Positions 17,599 to 26,237 of a DNA stretch of 64,000 nt are shown piece after piece. The notes beneath the pieces were generated by a model. That model saw only the letters and a program-made list of their open reading frames with translations, ran no database searches and had not been told where the DNA came from. Source of the DNA: JABCZH01 sp963803775 (lineage in GTDB: Bacteria > Acidobacteriota > Terriglobia > Terriglobales > Acidobacteriaceae); contig CAWDNS010000003.1 in the NCBI GenBank assembly GCA_963803775.1, positions 186,001 to 250,000 on the forward strand. Reading direction: 5' to 3'. Made by a program: the position numbers and the translations under genes. The stretch's first letter is position 1. Each line of letters opens with the position of its first letter.

Positions 17599-20262
17599 TT
17601 AGTTAGCTCCAACGACCTTCAGACAAATCCCAAAGTTTTGCGCCACGGGCGTCCCCGTGCCGCTGCTAATCGCTTCGATATCCCAAGTATTCGGTACGCC
17701 CTCACTGATTGACTGCGTACCCCCAGTAGCATCACATGCCGAAGTTGTGCTGATTGAACACGACAGATCCGTTGTAAAGTTAGCATTGCCGTATCGCGCA
17801 TGGAACGTAATCGTCACATTGGAGGCCGGAACAGTCCCAGCCACGACGTGCATCGCGGTTACCGTTCCGCTCACCGGAACAGGGAGATTTACCTTGGATT
17901 CATTCGCACTCCCGACAACGCTAATCCCGAAGCCCATAAATAATCCAGAGGTGCCGGGAGTCACACCCGACGCGCCTGCGCACAGACTGGTAACTGCACC
18001 GTTGGCGCTGTTCGTTCCGCCGGCTGCGAGGCCTAATGTGCCGAAAGTCATGCTTCCAGTCATACCGCCGCCCGACAGCAATGGCTGGCCAGTGGTTCCG
18101 GCGCTGGTCGGTAGATTGAAGTTGTAACTGCCAGCTGCTGCTGCCGGTTGAATGGTTACCGTCCCGCTCGTCGTGCCCGCAAGGCCCAAGGTACCCGTAG
18201 TTCCCACCGAACCCAACGTAGGTGTCGCGCTGAAGCTGGGATCCGACGTGGTGCCCTGGCCTGCGAGCAACGTGCCCGCCGCCGCAGCGCCGAGCTGTGT
18301 GATTGCGCTTGCACCATCTCCCACCAAGACCCCGTGGGTCGTGAGAGTCGTCTGCCCGGTCCCGCCACCCCCGACCGACAATGTGCCGAAGCTCATGGGC
18401 CCGAGCGAACCGCCACCCGACAGCAATGGCTGGCCACTGGTTCCGGCACTGGTCGGTAGATTGAAGTTGTAACTGCCAGCCGCCGCCGCCGGTCGAATGG
18501 TTACCGTCCCGCTCGTCGTGCCCGCAAGGCCCAAGGTACCCGTAGTTCCCACCGAACCCAACGTAGGTGTCGCGCTGAAGCTGGGATCCGACGTGGTGCC
18601 CTGGCCTGCGAGCAACGTGCCCGCCGCCGCAGCGCCGAGCTGTGTGATTGCGCTTGCGCCATCTCCCACCAAGACCCCGTGGGTCGTGAGAGTCGTCTGC
18701 CCGGTCCCGCCACCCCCGACCGACAATGTGCCGAAGCTCATGCTTCCAGTGAGACCGCCACCCGACAGCAATGGCTGGCCACTGGTTCCGGCACTGGTCG
18801 GTAGATTGAAGTTGTAACTGCCAGCCGCTGCTGCCGGTTGAATGGTTACCGTCCCGCTCGTCGTGCCCGCAAGGCCCAAGGTACCCGTAGTTCCCACCGA
18901 ACCCAACGTAGGTGTCGCGCTGAAGCTGGGATCCGACGTGGTGCCCTGGCCTGCGAGCAACGTGCCCGCCGCCGCAGCGCCGAGCTGTGTGATTGCGCTT
19001 GCGCCATCTCCCACCAAGACCCCGTGGGTCGTGAGAGTCGTCTGCCCGGTCCCGCCACCCCCGACCGACAATGTGCCGAAGCTCATGCTTCCAGTGAGAC
19101 CGCCACCCGACAGCAATGGCTGGCCACTGGTTCCGGCACTGGTCGGTAGATTGAAGTTGTAACTGCCAGCCGCTGCTGCCGGTTGAATGGTTACCGTCCC
19201 GCTCGTCGTGCCCGCAAGGCCCAAGGTGCCAGTGGCGCCGCCGGTCGATCCCAGGGTCGGGGTGGCCGAGAAGGAGGCTGGGGGACTGCTACCCTCGGCG
19301 AGCACCGTACCCTTCAGAGGGTTAGAAGTGCTGGGAGTGGCAATTCCAGAATCCACAAAATCAACGTTGGGGGAGGCGCCGCTGACTGTGATGATATCGC
19401 CATTTGTGAAAGCTCTAACGCTCGTCGAAGCGGTCGCCAAAATATAGTTAAGTTGATTTGTCAGTGCCCCAATTGTTACGGGCGATGCGTTCGTGGGAGG
19501 TGTAGTCACCACTGCACCAAATAGAAAAGGGCCGATCAGCGGAGAGGTTGGTGCTATAGTGATCGAGGTCGGTGCTGAAGGCCATGTAATTCCCCAGCTG
19601 TTCGATGTAATCGATGAGGGCGCTTGTTCGAAGAACGCATTCATGCTAGGAATACAAGAAATGAAGGGGCCCGTCGAATTCGGGCAAGAGCCTAGCGGCA
19701 TACCACTGTTTAGAATTTCAGTTCCGGCACCGTTGCCGCCTGCGCTGAACGCCTGCGCGGCGACCATGCCCACGGATTGTATACCGCCACTCGTGTCGGC
19801 CAATGGCAATAGGGGCGGGTTTGTAGGAGTGCCCGCGGTGTCATAGAAGGTTGCTCCGCAAGGAACATTACCGACACCCGAAAACGAAGTGGAAGTGGGT
19901 GGGTTCGCTGTACTCCGGAAGACGTTGCAAGTTGCTGCTCCAGCGACGGCGGGTGTCGCAACGGTGATATATGCCGTCTGAGACAAGCCGGACGGTGTGC
20001 AGCCGTTTGTAATCGTGGAGCTCATTGACCCAACCGCCGTGCTTCCGCCCACGAAATCAAGCGCCGCTACTTCATATGTGTAAGGGGTACCACCACCTGG
20101 GCAGTTTACTGGTGAGGGAGTACCAGGCTGACCCGGTGGGGGCAACTTGTTTGTGATTAAACCCGGAATGCCGACGGGTGTAGCTTGTCCAACAGCGGTG
20201 GAACCAATTGACAAAAGAACTGCGCAGAGCATGAGCGGGACAGCCAGAGAATACTTTGACAT
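17599..20262 (-). CDS. Secreted repeat protein with tail-fibre-like repeats
   Basis: 887 residues. A signal peptide (MSKYSLAVPLMLCAVLLSIG, then cleavage near VGQA) leads into a unique N-terminal region. Then come near-identical units of 115 residues rich in Gly, Thr and Ser with TLSVGGGGTGQTTLTTHGVL and LLAGQGTTSDPSFSATP. The 'GGTGQTTLTTHGVLVGDG' type of sequence is typical of phage tail-fibre and bacterial adhesin-like stalks. A C-terminal unique domain of about 130 residues follows. The repeats are almost identical at DNA level, so copy number is probably unstable. GAGGA precedes the start. A surface fibre role is inferred from the repeats. Confidence 0.75.
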   Translation of the reverse strand: MSKYSLAVPLMLCAVLLSIGSTAVGQATPVGIPGLITNKLPPPGQPGTPSPVNCPGGGTPYTYEVAALDFVGGSTAVGSMSSTITNGCTPSGLSQTAYITVATPAVAGAATCNVFRSTANPPTSTSFSGVGNVPCGATFYDTAGTPTNPPLLPLADTSGGIQSVGMVAAQAFSAGGNGAGTEILNSGMPLGSCPNSTGPFISCIPSMNAFFEQAPSSITSNSWGITWPSAPTSITIAPTSPLIGPFLFGAVVTTPPTNASPVTIGALTNQLNYILATASTSVRAFTNGDIITVSGASPNVDFVDSGIATPSTSNPLKGTVLAEGSSPPASFSATPTLGSTGGATGTLGLAGTTSGTVTIQPAAAAGSYNFNLPTSAGTSGQPLLSGGGLTGSMSFGTLSVGGGGTGQTTLTTHGVLVGDGASAITQLGAAAAGTLLAGQGTTSDPSFSATPTLGSVGTTGTLGLAGTTSGTVTIQPAAAAGSYNFNLPTSAGTSGQPLLSGGGLTGSMSFGTLSVGGGGTGQTTLTTHGVLVGDGASAITQLGAAAAGTLLAGQGTTSDPSFSATPTLGSVGTTGTLGLAGTTSGTVTIRPAAAAGSYNFNLPTSAGTSGQPLLSGGGSLGPMSFGTLSVGGGGTGQTTLTTHGVLVGDGASAITQLGAAAAGTLLAGQGTTSDPSFSATPTLGSVGTTGTLGLAGTTSGTVTIQPAAAAGSYNFNLPTSAGTTGQPLLSGGGMTGSMTFGTLGLAAGGTNSANGAVTSLCAGASGVTPGTSGLFMGFGISVVGSANESKVNLPVPVSGTVTAMHVVAGTVPASNVTITFHARYGNANFTTDLSCSISTTSACDATGGTQSISEGVPNTWDIEAISSGTGTPVAQNFGICLKVVGAN
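18040..19228. repeat. 345-bp in-frame tandem repeat array
   Basis: Near-identical copies begin at about 18124, 18469, 18814 and 19159, a constant step of 345 bases (115 codons). Partial units flank the array on both sides. The array lies entirely inside the secreted repeat protein. The copies differ by only a few bases, pointing to recent expansion or gene conversion. Confidence 0.9.
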
Positions 20263-20460
20263 TAGGTCCTCGCGTAGGGTCGTGCAGGTATATCGTCACA
20301 ATGGAAGGCCGTACTTACAAGTCCCTACTCTGAGTCCGCACGAAATCTTTAGTAATTGTAGGTACGGCTGGGCCTCGGTATCGGCTTACGAATCTATATC
20401 CCAGAATAATGGCCTTCCTTACTGTTGTCGTAGATAACAAACGTGGTTGTCGTGATAGCC

Positions 20461-21108
20461 TCATGGCATGATGGGTACGGCCTCTCGAAACGCGGAATAA
20501 TCTACTAGGGTCGCGCCGTCAGCCATGAAGTACTCTCGCCAAAACTCACGCAACGCTAACCAGTATTCAATGGATTTATCAAATGCGTCCACTCCACGAA
20601 CGTAGATCGCGATGCCACGCAAACTTAAAGACGCCGTTTGGGGTTGATCGACGTAGTGGCGGCTCAACAGGGCCGGTGTTGACTCAAGATCGAAATGTGG
20701 AGCGCTATTTCTCATATCTGAGTAAATGACGAGCATCTTCTTACTTGCACCAGGTTGCTGAGCGAACAATTGGCTGGCCACGAGAAGTGCCCCGAGTATG
20801 TCGGTCTGTCTGAATTGATCCTCCAGCCCGGAGCTACGGTCTTTCCACGCTTGCACAAGCTGGGTGTGCGCCGCACTCAGCCGTTCGCCAAAGTATCCCG
20901 AGTCGTTGGGAATCGAAAGGAGAGCATGGCCCACAGTAACCGGGGTAGTCGTGCTTTCCCTCAGGCGCCCCGACCTTCCCACCAGCAATCCAAGCGGGCT
21001 TCGCCGACATGAACGAATTGTAGTGCGATGGGCCGCGCTTCCGAATCGTTCGCCGCCTCTATTATGGAGGTTGCATCGCAAGGCAAAGTAGCCTCCGGGA
21101 GGAATCAT
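20461..21108 (-). CDS. Hypothetical protein, vWA-like fragment, possibly 5'-damaged
   Basis: 215 residues. The middle (KKMLVIYSDMRNSAPHFDLE, near 123-142) resembles the central strand and acidic motif of a von Willebrand A domain as found in conjugation-associated secreted proteins. The first MIDAS-type DxSxS motif that should precede it is missing. Residues 1-45 are rich in Arg and read unlike a normal domain start, so an upstream frameshift or truncation is likely. A further minus-strand frame lies directly upstream (21120-21341). Family assignment is tentative. Confidence 0.4.
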   Translation of the reverse strand: MIPPGGYFALRCNLHNRGGERFGSAAHRTTIRSCRRSPLGLLVGRSGRLRESTTTPVTVGHALLSIPNDSGYFGERLSAAHTQLVQAWKDRSSGLEDQFRQTDILGALLVASQLFAQQPGASKKMLVIYSDMRNSAPHFDLESTPALLSRHYVDQPQTASLSLRGIAIYVRGVDAFDKSIEYWLALREFWREYFMADGATLVDYSAFREAVPIMP

Positions 21109-21119
21109 AGGCAGAAGAA

Positions 21120-21341
21120 CTATCGGTCTAGCGAACGCACGTTGTAGAGCGGGTTTGGTCTAAATAACCGCTTCGGGTTGTAATCCAAAATGACGAAAGA
21201 ATTGTTCGGGATCCTTGGAAGGGCGGCATTGTTGGGAATGAATCCAATCTGCAGATTCGGAAGCTCACATAAGGCCGGGGCCAACGCCACATCCATAAGG
21301 GTCAATGCTTCATCCCATTTTGCCCGGATGTGAAACCACAT
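21120..21341 (-). CDS. Small hypothetical protein
   Basis: 73 residues from the ATG at 21339-21341, with a balanced composition (WFHIRAKWDEALTLMDVALA, later ILDYNPKRLF). No ribosome binding site is evident and no family is recognised. It ends 11 bases before the vWA-like fragment begins and could be the displaced N-terminal part of a once longer gene. Confidence 0.3.
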   Translation of the reverse strand: MWFHIRAKWDEALTLMDVALAPALCELPNLQIGFIPNNAALPRIPNNSFVILDYNPKRLFRPNPLYNVRSLDR

Positions 21342-21434
21342 TATCCGTGTGGTATCTGACCTTGTCCGGCAAGATGAGCCAAAAAGTCAGCAGTCGTTCC
21401 TGGACAAGTTCTAACAAGATGCTAATGTTCGATT

Positions 21435-21644
21435 ATGGAAATTGAAATAAGACAAAAACGTCGGAAGACCAAGGTGATTGGCGTACGACTCTACAAAGAG
21501 GAATACGATTTTATCTCCGAGGTTGCCAGAAAGAAAAAAGCTAGCCGTTCATTCGTTGCGGAATCCTTACTCCGTGCGGCCATGAGCGAACCGAATCCAA
21601 ACTTGGAGATCAATGGCCCTCAAAAGACTAATCGTCGTACTTGA
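21435..21644 (+). CDS. Small ribbon-helix-helix-like protein
   Basis: 69 residues. A basic start (EIEIRQKRRKTKVIGVRLYK) followed by EEYDFISEVARKKKASRSFV and a final helix fits a ribbon-helix-helix DNA-binding fold, as in CopG/Arc repressors or antitoxins. No toxin gene is adjacent. The class is inferred from the pattern of the short strand and two helices. Confidence 0.5.
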   Translation: MEIEIRQKRRKTKVIGVRLYKEEYDFISEVARKKKASRSFVAESLLRAAMSEPNPNLEINGPQKTNRRT

Positions 21645-21688
21645 GCCCGTATCATCCTCCCTCAATCACGCTGGAGCACCAAACAAGA

Positions 21689-21718
21689 AACGGGCGCACG
21701 ATTCGTGCGCCCGTTTAC
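21689..21718 (-). terminator. Strong hairpin terminator
   Basis: A perfect stem ACGGGCGCAC / GTGCGCCCGT with a short loop, flanked by A-rich sequence upstream and TTT downstream. It lies between converging genes and can serve the minus-strand gene ending at 21739 or the plus-strand gene ending at 21644. Confidence 0.7.
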
Positions 21719-21738
21719 CCCCTCGCCCGTCGAAACTG

Positions 21739-21972
21739 TTAGGCAGCCTTCTTGCGGCTGGCGTGGAATTTAGCCCAACGGGCCCTCTGCGCCACCGCGA
21801 TTCTCCTGCGTGCGGCGTCAGACATCGTGCGCTTGACCCGCGTACCAGTACCTCGACTTACTCCGGCGATCTTGCTCAACGCCTGAACCGCTTGATCCAA
21901 CTGCCGAAGCTCTGCCGCGACACGTGTTCGTTCCTGTTTCAACTGCGCCAATACTGCCCCTATCTCGGTCAT
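21739..21972 (-). CDS. Small coiled-coil, basic-tail protein (nucleoid or DNA-binding type)
   Basis: 77 residues. The N-terminal half is a helix/coiled coil (IGAVLAQLKQERTRVAAELR). The C-terminal half is strongly basic, with SDAARRRIAVAQRARWAKFH, resembling the 'aRkkis.a.kaRWa' DNA-binding motif seen in NUMOD-like and small acidobacterial proteins. GGAGAG lies upstream of the ATG. DNA binding is inferred from this motif. A related N-terminal half occurs in the next gene upstream on the same strand. Confidence 0.6.
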   Translation of the reverse strand: MTEIGAVLAQLKQERTRVAAELRQLDQAVQALSKIAGVSRGTGTRVKRTMSDAARRRIAVAQRARWAKFHASRKKAA

Positions 21973-22091
21973 GTATTCTCTCCGGGAGGATTAACTACCA
22001 GAATTGAGAATACCCATCCCGAGTGAAAATGTACAATTGCAACTCCTTGACCTACTGAGGACAAACGGTCTGCCCATTTAAGGCGGTCTCC

Positions 22092-22346
22092 TCAGCTAAC
22101 TCGTCGGGTTGCGGGTGAAATGGCGACGACCCTGACTTCCTCTCGGAGATTGCGTTCTTGTGTTTCGACCTTGTTTTGCGGACCGTCAGATCCGCTTTGA
22201 TCTCTGAAACGTCGCTTCCTCGACTTGGCTGCTCCTTGCCCTTGCCCACTAGACTCCGCAGATCGAACCTTCTCCAAGGCGGAGATTGCCTTGTTGATAC
22301 GGCGCCGCTCGTTCTTAAGCCTGGCCAGAATGCGTTCAAGGTTCAC
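22092..22346 (-). CDS. Small basic protein related to its neighbour
   Basis: 84 residues from GTG. The first 30 residues (LERILARLKNERRRINKAIS) match the coiled-coil start of the 77-residue protein downstream, but the aRWa-type tail is missing and is replaced by a basic, low-order sequence. It is probably a diverged or degraded paralogue. No function is assigned. Confidence 0.45.
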   Translation of the reverse strand: MNLERILARLKNERRRINKAISALEKVRSAESSGQGQGAAKSRKRRFRDQSGSDGPQNKVETQERNLREEVRVVAISPATRRVS

Positions 22347-22497
22347 AGTTGTCCACCCTCCCTAGAAGTGGCAAGGTTCTAATACATCATTTTGTCCGTT
22401 TCCCACGAGACGCTTCAGATTTGTTACGTTTTCAGAACAAGAGCTTCTCGACGGCGAAGGTGACCCATCTGCGCCCCACGTGGATGTCCAATGTTCT

Positions 22498-24225
22498 TCA
22501 ATGTTTGGCAAACAGGGAGTCGAAGTCGTAACTCACGCCAATCTGCGCCTTCCAGGTTGGGTTGGTCACGAGCTCGGTTCGATTCGAGTAGGTCACGGAC
22601 ACGGGAACTTTGACACTGGATCCGCTGCCAATGGTTAGTTTTATCTGACCGATCGCAAGGTTCCCCTTCTGCGCATAGACTTTCGTGGCCGTGCTGGGTA
22701 GTCCTGTGAAAACGACTCCGTCAACCGGCGTACCTGGCGTCACGTTCAGGATCGCGGGACTGTTTTGGTACTGGAAATAGAAAGCGCCGCTCAGGGTCGC
22801 GGCAAGGCTGCTCGTGCTGAACGGTGTCTTAAGGCTGAAATCATGAGCTCCTTCCGCAGCAAATTGGGCGTCCCTAAGCCTGGACGCTCCCACCACTGCA
22901 CTCTGGTCAGAGTTGTAGACTGATATCGCCCCATTTATCGTTAGCGTCACCGGATTCACTTTCATCTGAAAGATTCCGCGAAACACCGAGTTGCTCGGCT
23001 GAGACGCCGGTCGATTGTCGTCATATTCGAGGCTAAGGACAGGCGGAACTGCAAGGTTGTCGGAAATGGACTCCTCCGTGCCCAAGTAGGCGTTATATGC
23101 AGCACCGAGCTTCATGGCGGCTACCAGGACGGGCGAGTTTGCTGCCTTTTTTTCGTCGACTCCCTGAGGTACCCCGAGCGCTGCAGCAAACGAGTCGGCC
23201 AGACCTTCCCAGGTCTTCTCCGCGAGTACCCCTGTACTGTCTTTTTGCGCCGCAGCGTAGAGTATTGCACCCTGCTGAGCGAGCCATACCCTGTAAGGAC
23301 TGTCCGCAGTCAGGGAGAGGCCGATTTGCAAGTTAGCCATCGTCGTAATGGCAGCGTCGAGAGCCTGTGCAGCCGCGGTCGCATATACATTCGTGTGCGA
23401 CTTGGTTAAGTCGGCTTCACTTGGTCTCTTGCTGATTGCGACCCACTTAAAGGAAAAAGCACTGATGCTGCGTGTGTTCGAAGACACATTGACTTGTTGC
23501 GCCATTCCGTTCGTGGGACCGCCGACTGCAGTACCAGTTGCTGTCGTCGAATTCGGATTGTTCTCAAAAGATGCGGAATACGAGAAGTTTGTCAGCTCGT
23601 CGACCACCTTGTGAGAGACGCAGGGGGTAATGGCAAAAATCTTAGTCTTGCAGTCGACCAAAAGACCCTTTCCCAAGAAGTACAAGGGGGACACCCGCGA
23701 ACGTTCCCTGTACGGTCGTAGTTTGGCCGCTGACCGATTGCGTCAACGCGCCGTACTCGCTCGCTACAGACAACACCTTGGACGTCATACCTTTGGATGT
23801 AAGGTTCGTCGAGCCACCGGTGCCAGAACTTGATCCATCCTGCTGTGACATTGCCTTTAGTTTTCTGACAGCTATCTGTTCAATATCCTCGCGCGTAAGG
23901 CCCAAGGCCCTAGCCCCGTTCGCCTTGATAGCAGCTTTGAACTGATCGCTCGACAGGATTAGGTAGGTAGTACACAGCTGATCCTGCAAGAAGCTCAGAT
24001 GATTCTCAAGGAGGTGCGGAGCCGGTGCTGTGACAGCGGTCTTCGCATCAGCCACAATCAATTCAATACAGGCGGAGGGCGGCTTCTCGCTTGCCATAGC
24101 AAGAGATAGCTCAAACACATCCTGATTGGTCAGCTTGACCCAGTGTCTGACGGAGCCACCTGTTGGGCCATGAGCGGCGCCACACAAAATATGAGCAGCG
24201 CGACCCCGGCGAGAGATCTGGTCAC
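22498..24225 (-). pseudogene. Frameshifted secreted protein gene (two shifts)
   Basis: Three frames join into one protein. Frame 1 starts at GTG 24223-24225 and encodes a signal peptide (TRSLAGVALLIFCVAPLMAQ). It shifts near 24140 into a frame running to about 23670 (VKLTNQDVFELSL...). This shifts again near 23665, where GTFAGVPLVLLGKG is duplicated across the two frames, into the long C-terminal part ending at 22498 with IGVSYDFDSLFAKH, which looks like a terminal outer-membrane strand. The whole would be about 570 residues and secreted or outer-membrane. The start overlaps the stop of an upstream remnant (GTGA). Decay or sequence error; no family recognised. Confidence 0.65.
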
Positions 24226-24452
24226 GCCATCACCACCAGGCCGGGCATTTGATTTGTGACATTGATCGTGGCCAGTTTCTGTCCGCAGCCTTCTTCATTT
24301 AGCGTAGCCACCGCCTCGTATGGCGACGGTTGCTGACTACACTCCAGTTGTACGTGGTATTTCTTGCCAGCTTCTATTGTGCCTAGCCAACGCAAAAGTG
24401 TGTGATATAGACGCTGGCCAACATAGGAGGCGAACCGGCTGTTGTGCTGTGC
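24222..24452 (-). pseudogene. 5'-truncated gene remnant beside the IS110 element
   Basis: 76 codons of clean coding sequence with no start codon (contains GKKYHVQLEC and INVTNQMPGLVVMA), preceded in frame by TAA at 24453-24455. Its stop TGA overlaps the GTG start of the broken secreted-protein gene, so the two were once a translationally coupled pair. The missing 5' part was probably lost when the insertion sequence or a deletion arrived to its right. Confidence 0.55.
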
Positions 24453-24455
24453 TTA

Positions 24456-24911
24456 ACGGCGATTCGCCTCTTCGTTACGAAAGATTGCCTTGAGTCTGCG
24501 AAACGCCACGATTGAGATCGCGGACATCAGCTAGCTGGGGCACGCTAGGGGCAAACCTGGTCGCGATGCTCACGGCGAATCGGCTGACCGACATCCATGT
24601 AAGTCTTCTGTCAAGGAAAAACACGGGTGCTCAGGCGCGCTCGGGAGAGCGCGCCTTTTTCGGATGCAGAACCGCTAGCTCGCATTTTGCCTCTCGGCGG
24701 TGGTTCCTGCCTTCGCAGAACCAGACATCCATTCACTGTCTCGGGCCCAAAGGCCGTCACAGAAGATTGAGTGTGTGTTCTCTGCCAGTCCCGAAACAGT
24801 CAGAAGGGAGCCGCGGGAGTTTCATCTCCGTTGCTCAGTCGGTCAGTGGCGGGACCTGGCAGTCTGCGCGCTGTGTGATCCTGGTGCTTTTTCCTTTCGT
24901 TGGCGTGGTTT
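24456..24911. other. Non-coding left flank of the IS110 transposase
   Basis: About 450 bases without a supportable gene. It contains a strong hairpin at 24634-24661 and must contain the left boundary of the insertion sequence, which I cannot place exactly because IS110-type elements lack clear terminal inverted repeats. Confidence 0.45.
24634..24661 (+). terminator. Hairpin followed by T run
   Basis: GGCGCGCTC / GAGCGCGCC with a GGGA loop, followed by TTTTT. It is a canonical intrinsic terminator on the plus strand, in the flank downstream of the transposase. It may insulate the element from outside transcription. Confidence 0.65.
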
Positions 24912-25940
24912 TCAGGCCGCGTCGCATCTGCCATCTTCTGCAGGCACGAAATCCCGTTGTCCTCGATCCACGGCGAGAAGATATGCGACCATCTTGCGCG
25001 CTACCGCAAGCGTCGCTCGATTGGCGTTCCCTTTCTGTTTCTCTCTTTCATAGAGCAACGCAAGATCGTGATCCTGTCGCGGCGCCAACTTCGCAGCCTC
25101 GATCAGCACAAATTGGATATTCTTGTTGCGCTGTTTGGAAATCGGTGTGCGAATCGACTTCTCGGCTGAGCTTCTTTCGTCACCGCAGAGCCCGCAATAA
25201 CTGATCGCTTGTCGGATCGATCGGAAGCGCGAAATCTCACCCATCTCCAGAGCCCAGGTCAGTGCAGTAATGGGCCCAACTCCGGGAACAGTTCTAAGTC
25301 GCTTGATTCTCTCGGTCAGCAGCGGATCCCGCTGCAGCGAGCTTACGAGAGCCCGTTCTGTCTTCTGCAGTCGCGCGATCGTATCCCGGCTCAGCCGGAG
25401 CAGAGGTCGGATACTCTCGTTCACTTCTTCGTTGCTCGCGAGCAGTTCGCGAAAATATCCCACTTTGTGAAGCCGCTGCTTGTTGTACGTCACCCCAGTT
25501 TCCATGAGCAGACCTGAGATCCGATTTTTGGTCTGCACCATCTGCCGCACCAGCAAACCGCGGTAGCGCAGCGTTCGCCGTCTTTCCCGAATCTCAGTCG
25601 AAGCCATGTGGCACTCAGGCAGGAAGTCACAGCGCAAGCAATCGGCGATCTTACTCGCGTCGACCCGATCGTTCTTTTTCTTGGCGGCTGCGATAGCGCG
25701 AAGCATCAGAGGATGTGCCACTTTGACCTGTGTCGCATGCGGATGGAGGTGATCGTAGATCCACCCGGTAAAAATCGTTGCTTCCATCGCAACCGTCCAA
25801 GGTTGCGGAAGAGTCCTCATCCAGAGGTCCAGCTCGCAGCGCGTTGCTCCGAGCTTTCCTTCCTGGTGAACTCGACCACTCACATCCTTGACGCAGTAGC
25901 TGATCGTCTTCTTGTGAACATCCAGTCCGATGTAATACAT
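24912..25940 (-). CDS. IS110-family transposase (DEDD recombinase)
   Basis: 342 residues from the ATG at 25938-25940, chosen because the conserved start MYYIGLDVHKKT follows and a GGGAC-type site lies upstream. The RuvC-like DEDD domain shows D7 in GLDVHKK, the glutamate in VAMEAT, and the aspartates in KNDRVDASKIADCL. The C-terminal Tnp_20 part has TVPGVGPITA and a serine-bearing region (ERSSAEKSIRTPIS). These are the marks of the IS110/IS1111 group, whose members can be guided by a bridge RNA from the element's non-coding end. Full length and apparently intact. Confidence 0.92.
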   Translation of the reverse strand: MYYIGLDVHKKTISYCVKDVSGRVHQEGKLGATRCELDLWMRTLPQPWTVAMEATIFTGWIYDHLHPHATQVKVAHPLMLRAIAAAKKKNDRVDASKIADCLRCDFLPECHMASTEIRERRRTLRYRGLLVRQMVQTKNRISGLLMETGVTYNKQRLHKVGYFRELLASNEEVNESIRPLLRLSRDTIARLQKTERALVSSLQRDPLLTERIKRLRTVPGVGPITALTWALEMGEISRFRSIRQAISYCGLCGDERSSAEKSIRTPISKQRNKNIQFVLIEAAKLAPRQDHDLALLYEREKQKGNANRATLAVARKMVAYLLAVDRGQRDFVPAEDGRCDAA

Positions 25941-26080
25941 ATGTCCCTGAGGAGCCTCCGTGGTTGTTCTCTGAATCAGCGTCACCGCTGAGTTCAGCTT
26001 TTGTACACCACGTGCTCCTCTTGGACTTAGCATTCAAACAGTCAGCCGTTTTCTTGTTCCTGGCCCCAGCAAGAAATCAA

Positions 26081-26120
26081 GAAATCGACTCATTAGTGAG
26101 CAGCCTAGGCCATCGATTTC
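26081..26120 (-). ncRNA. Candidate structured RNA (possible IS110 bridge RNA part)
   Basis: An 8-bp perfect stem GAAATCGA (26081-26088) with TCGATTTC (26113-26120) encloses a second small hairpin CTCA-TTAG-TGAG. It lies about 140 bases upstream of the transposase start, in the non-coding end where IS110 elements encode their bridge RNA. Only this core is visible; the true RNA ends are unknown. Confidence 0.3.
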
Positions 26121-26237
26121 TGACCATACCTCGTGCAACTGGGGCTAGCGTTACCAAGTGTGGGTATCCTGAAAGAAGCGCGAGAGAGGCCTTGCGACCG
26201 GAGGGGATAAAGGTGATGATCGGAAGGGTACGCCGCT

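Noticed and set aside
18152..19162. Repeated plus-strand frames of 106 codons
   Set aside because: They are the antisense of the in-frame repeats of the secreted protein and recur with the same 345-bp step.
18040..19228. CRISPR-like or satellite array
   Set aside because: The unit is 345 bp, in frame, and part of one coding sequence; there are no spacers.
24512..25204. 230-codon plus-strand frame over the transposase 3' end
   Set aside because: It is antisense to the transposase and has no protein features of its own.
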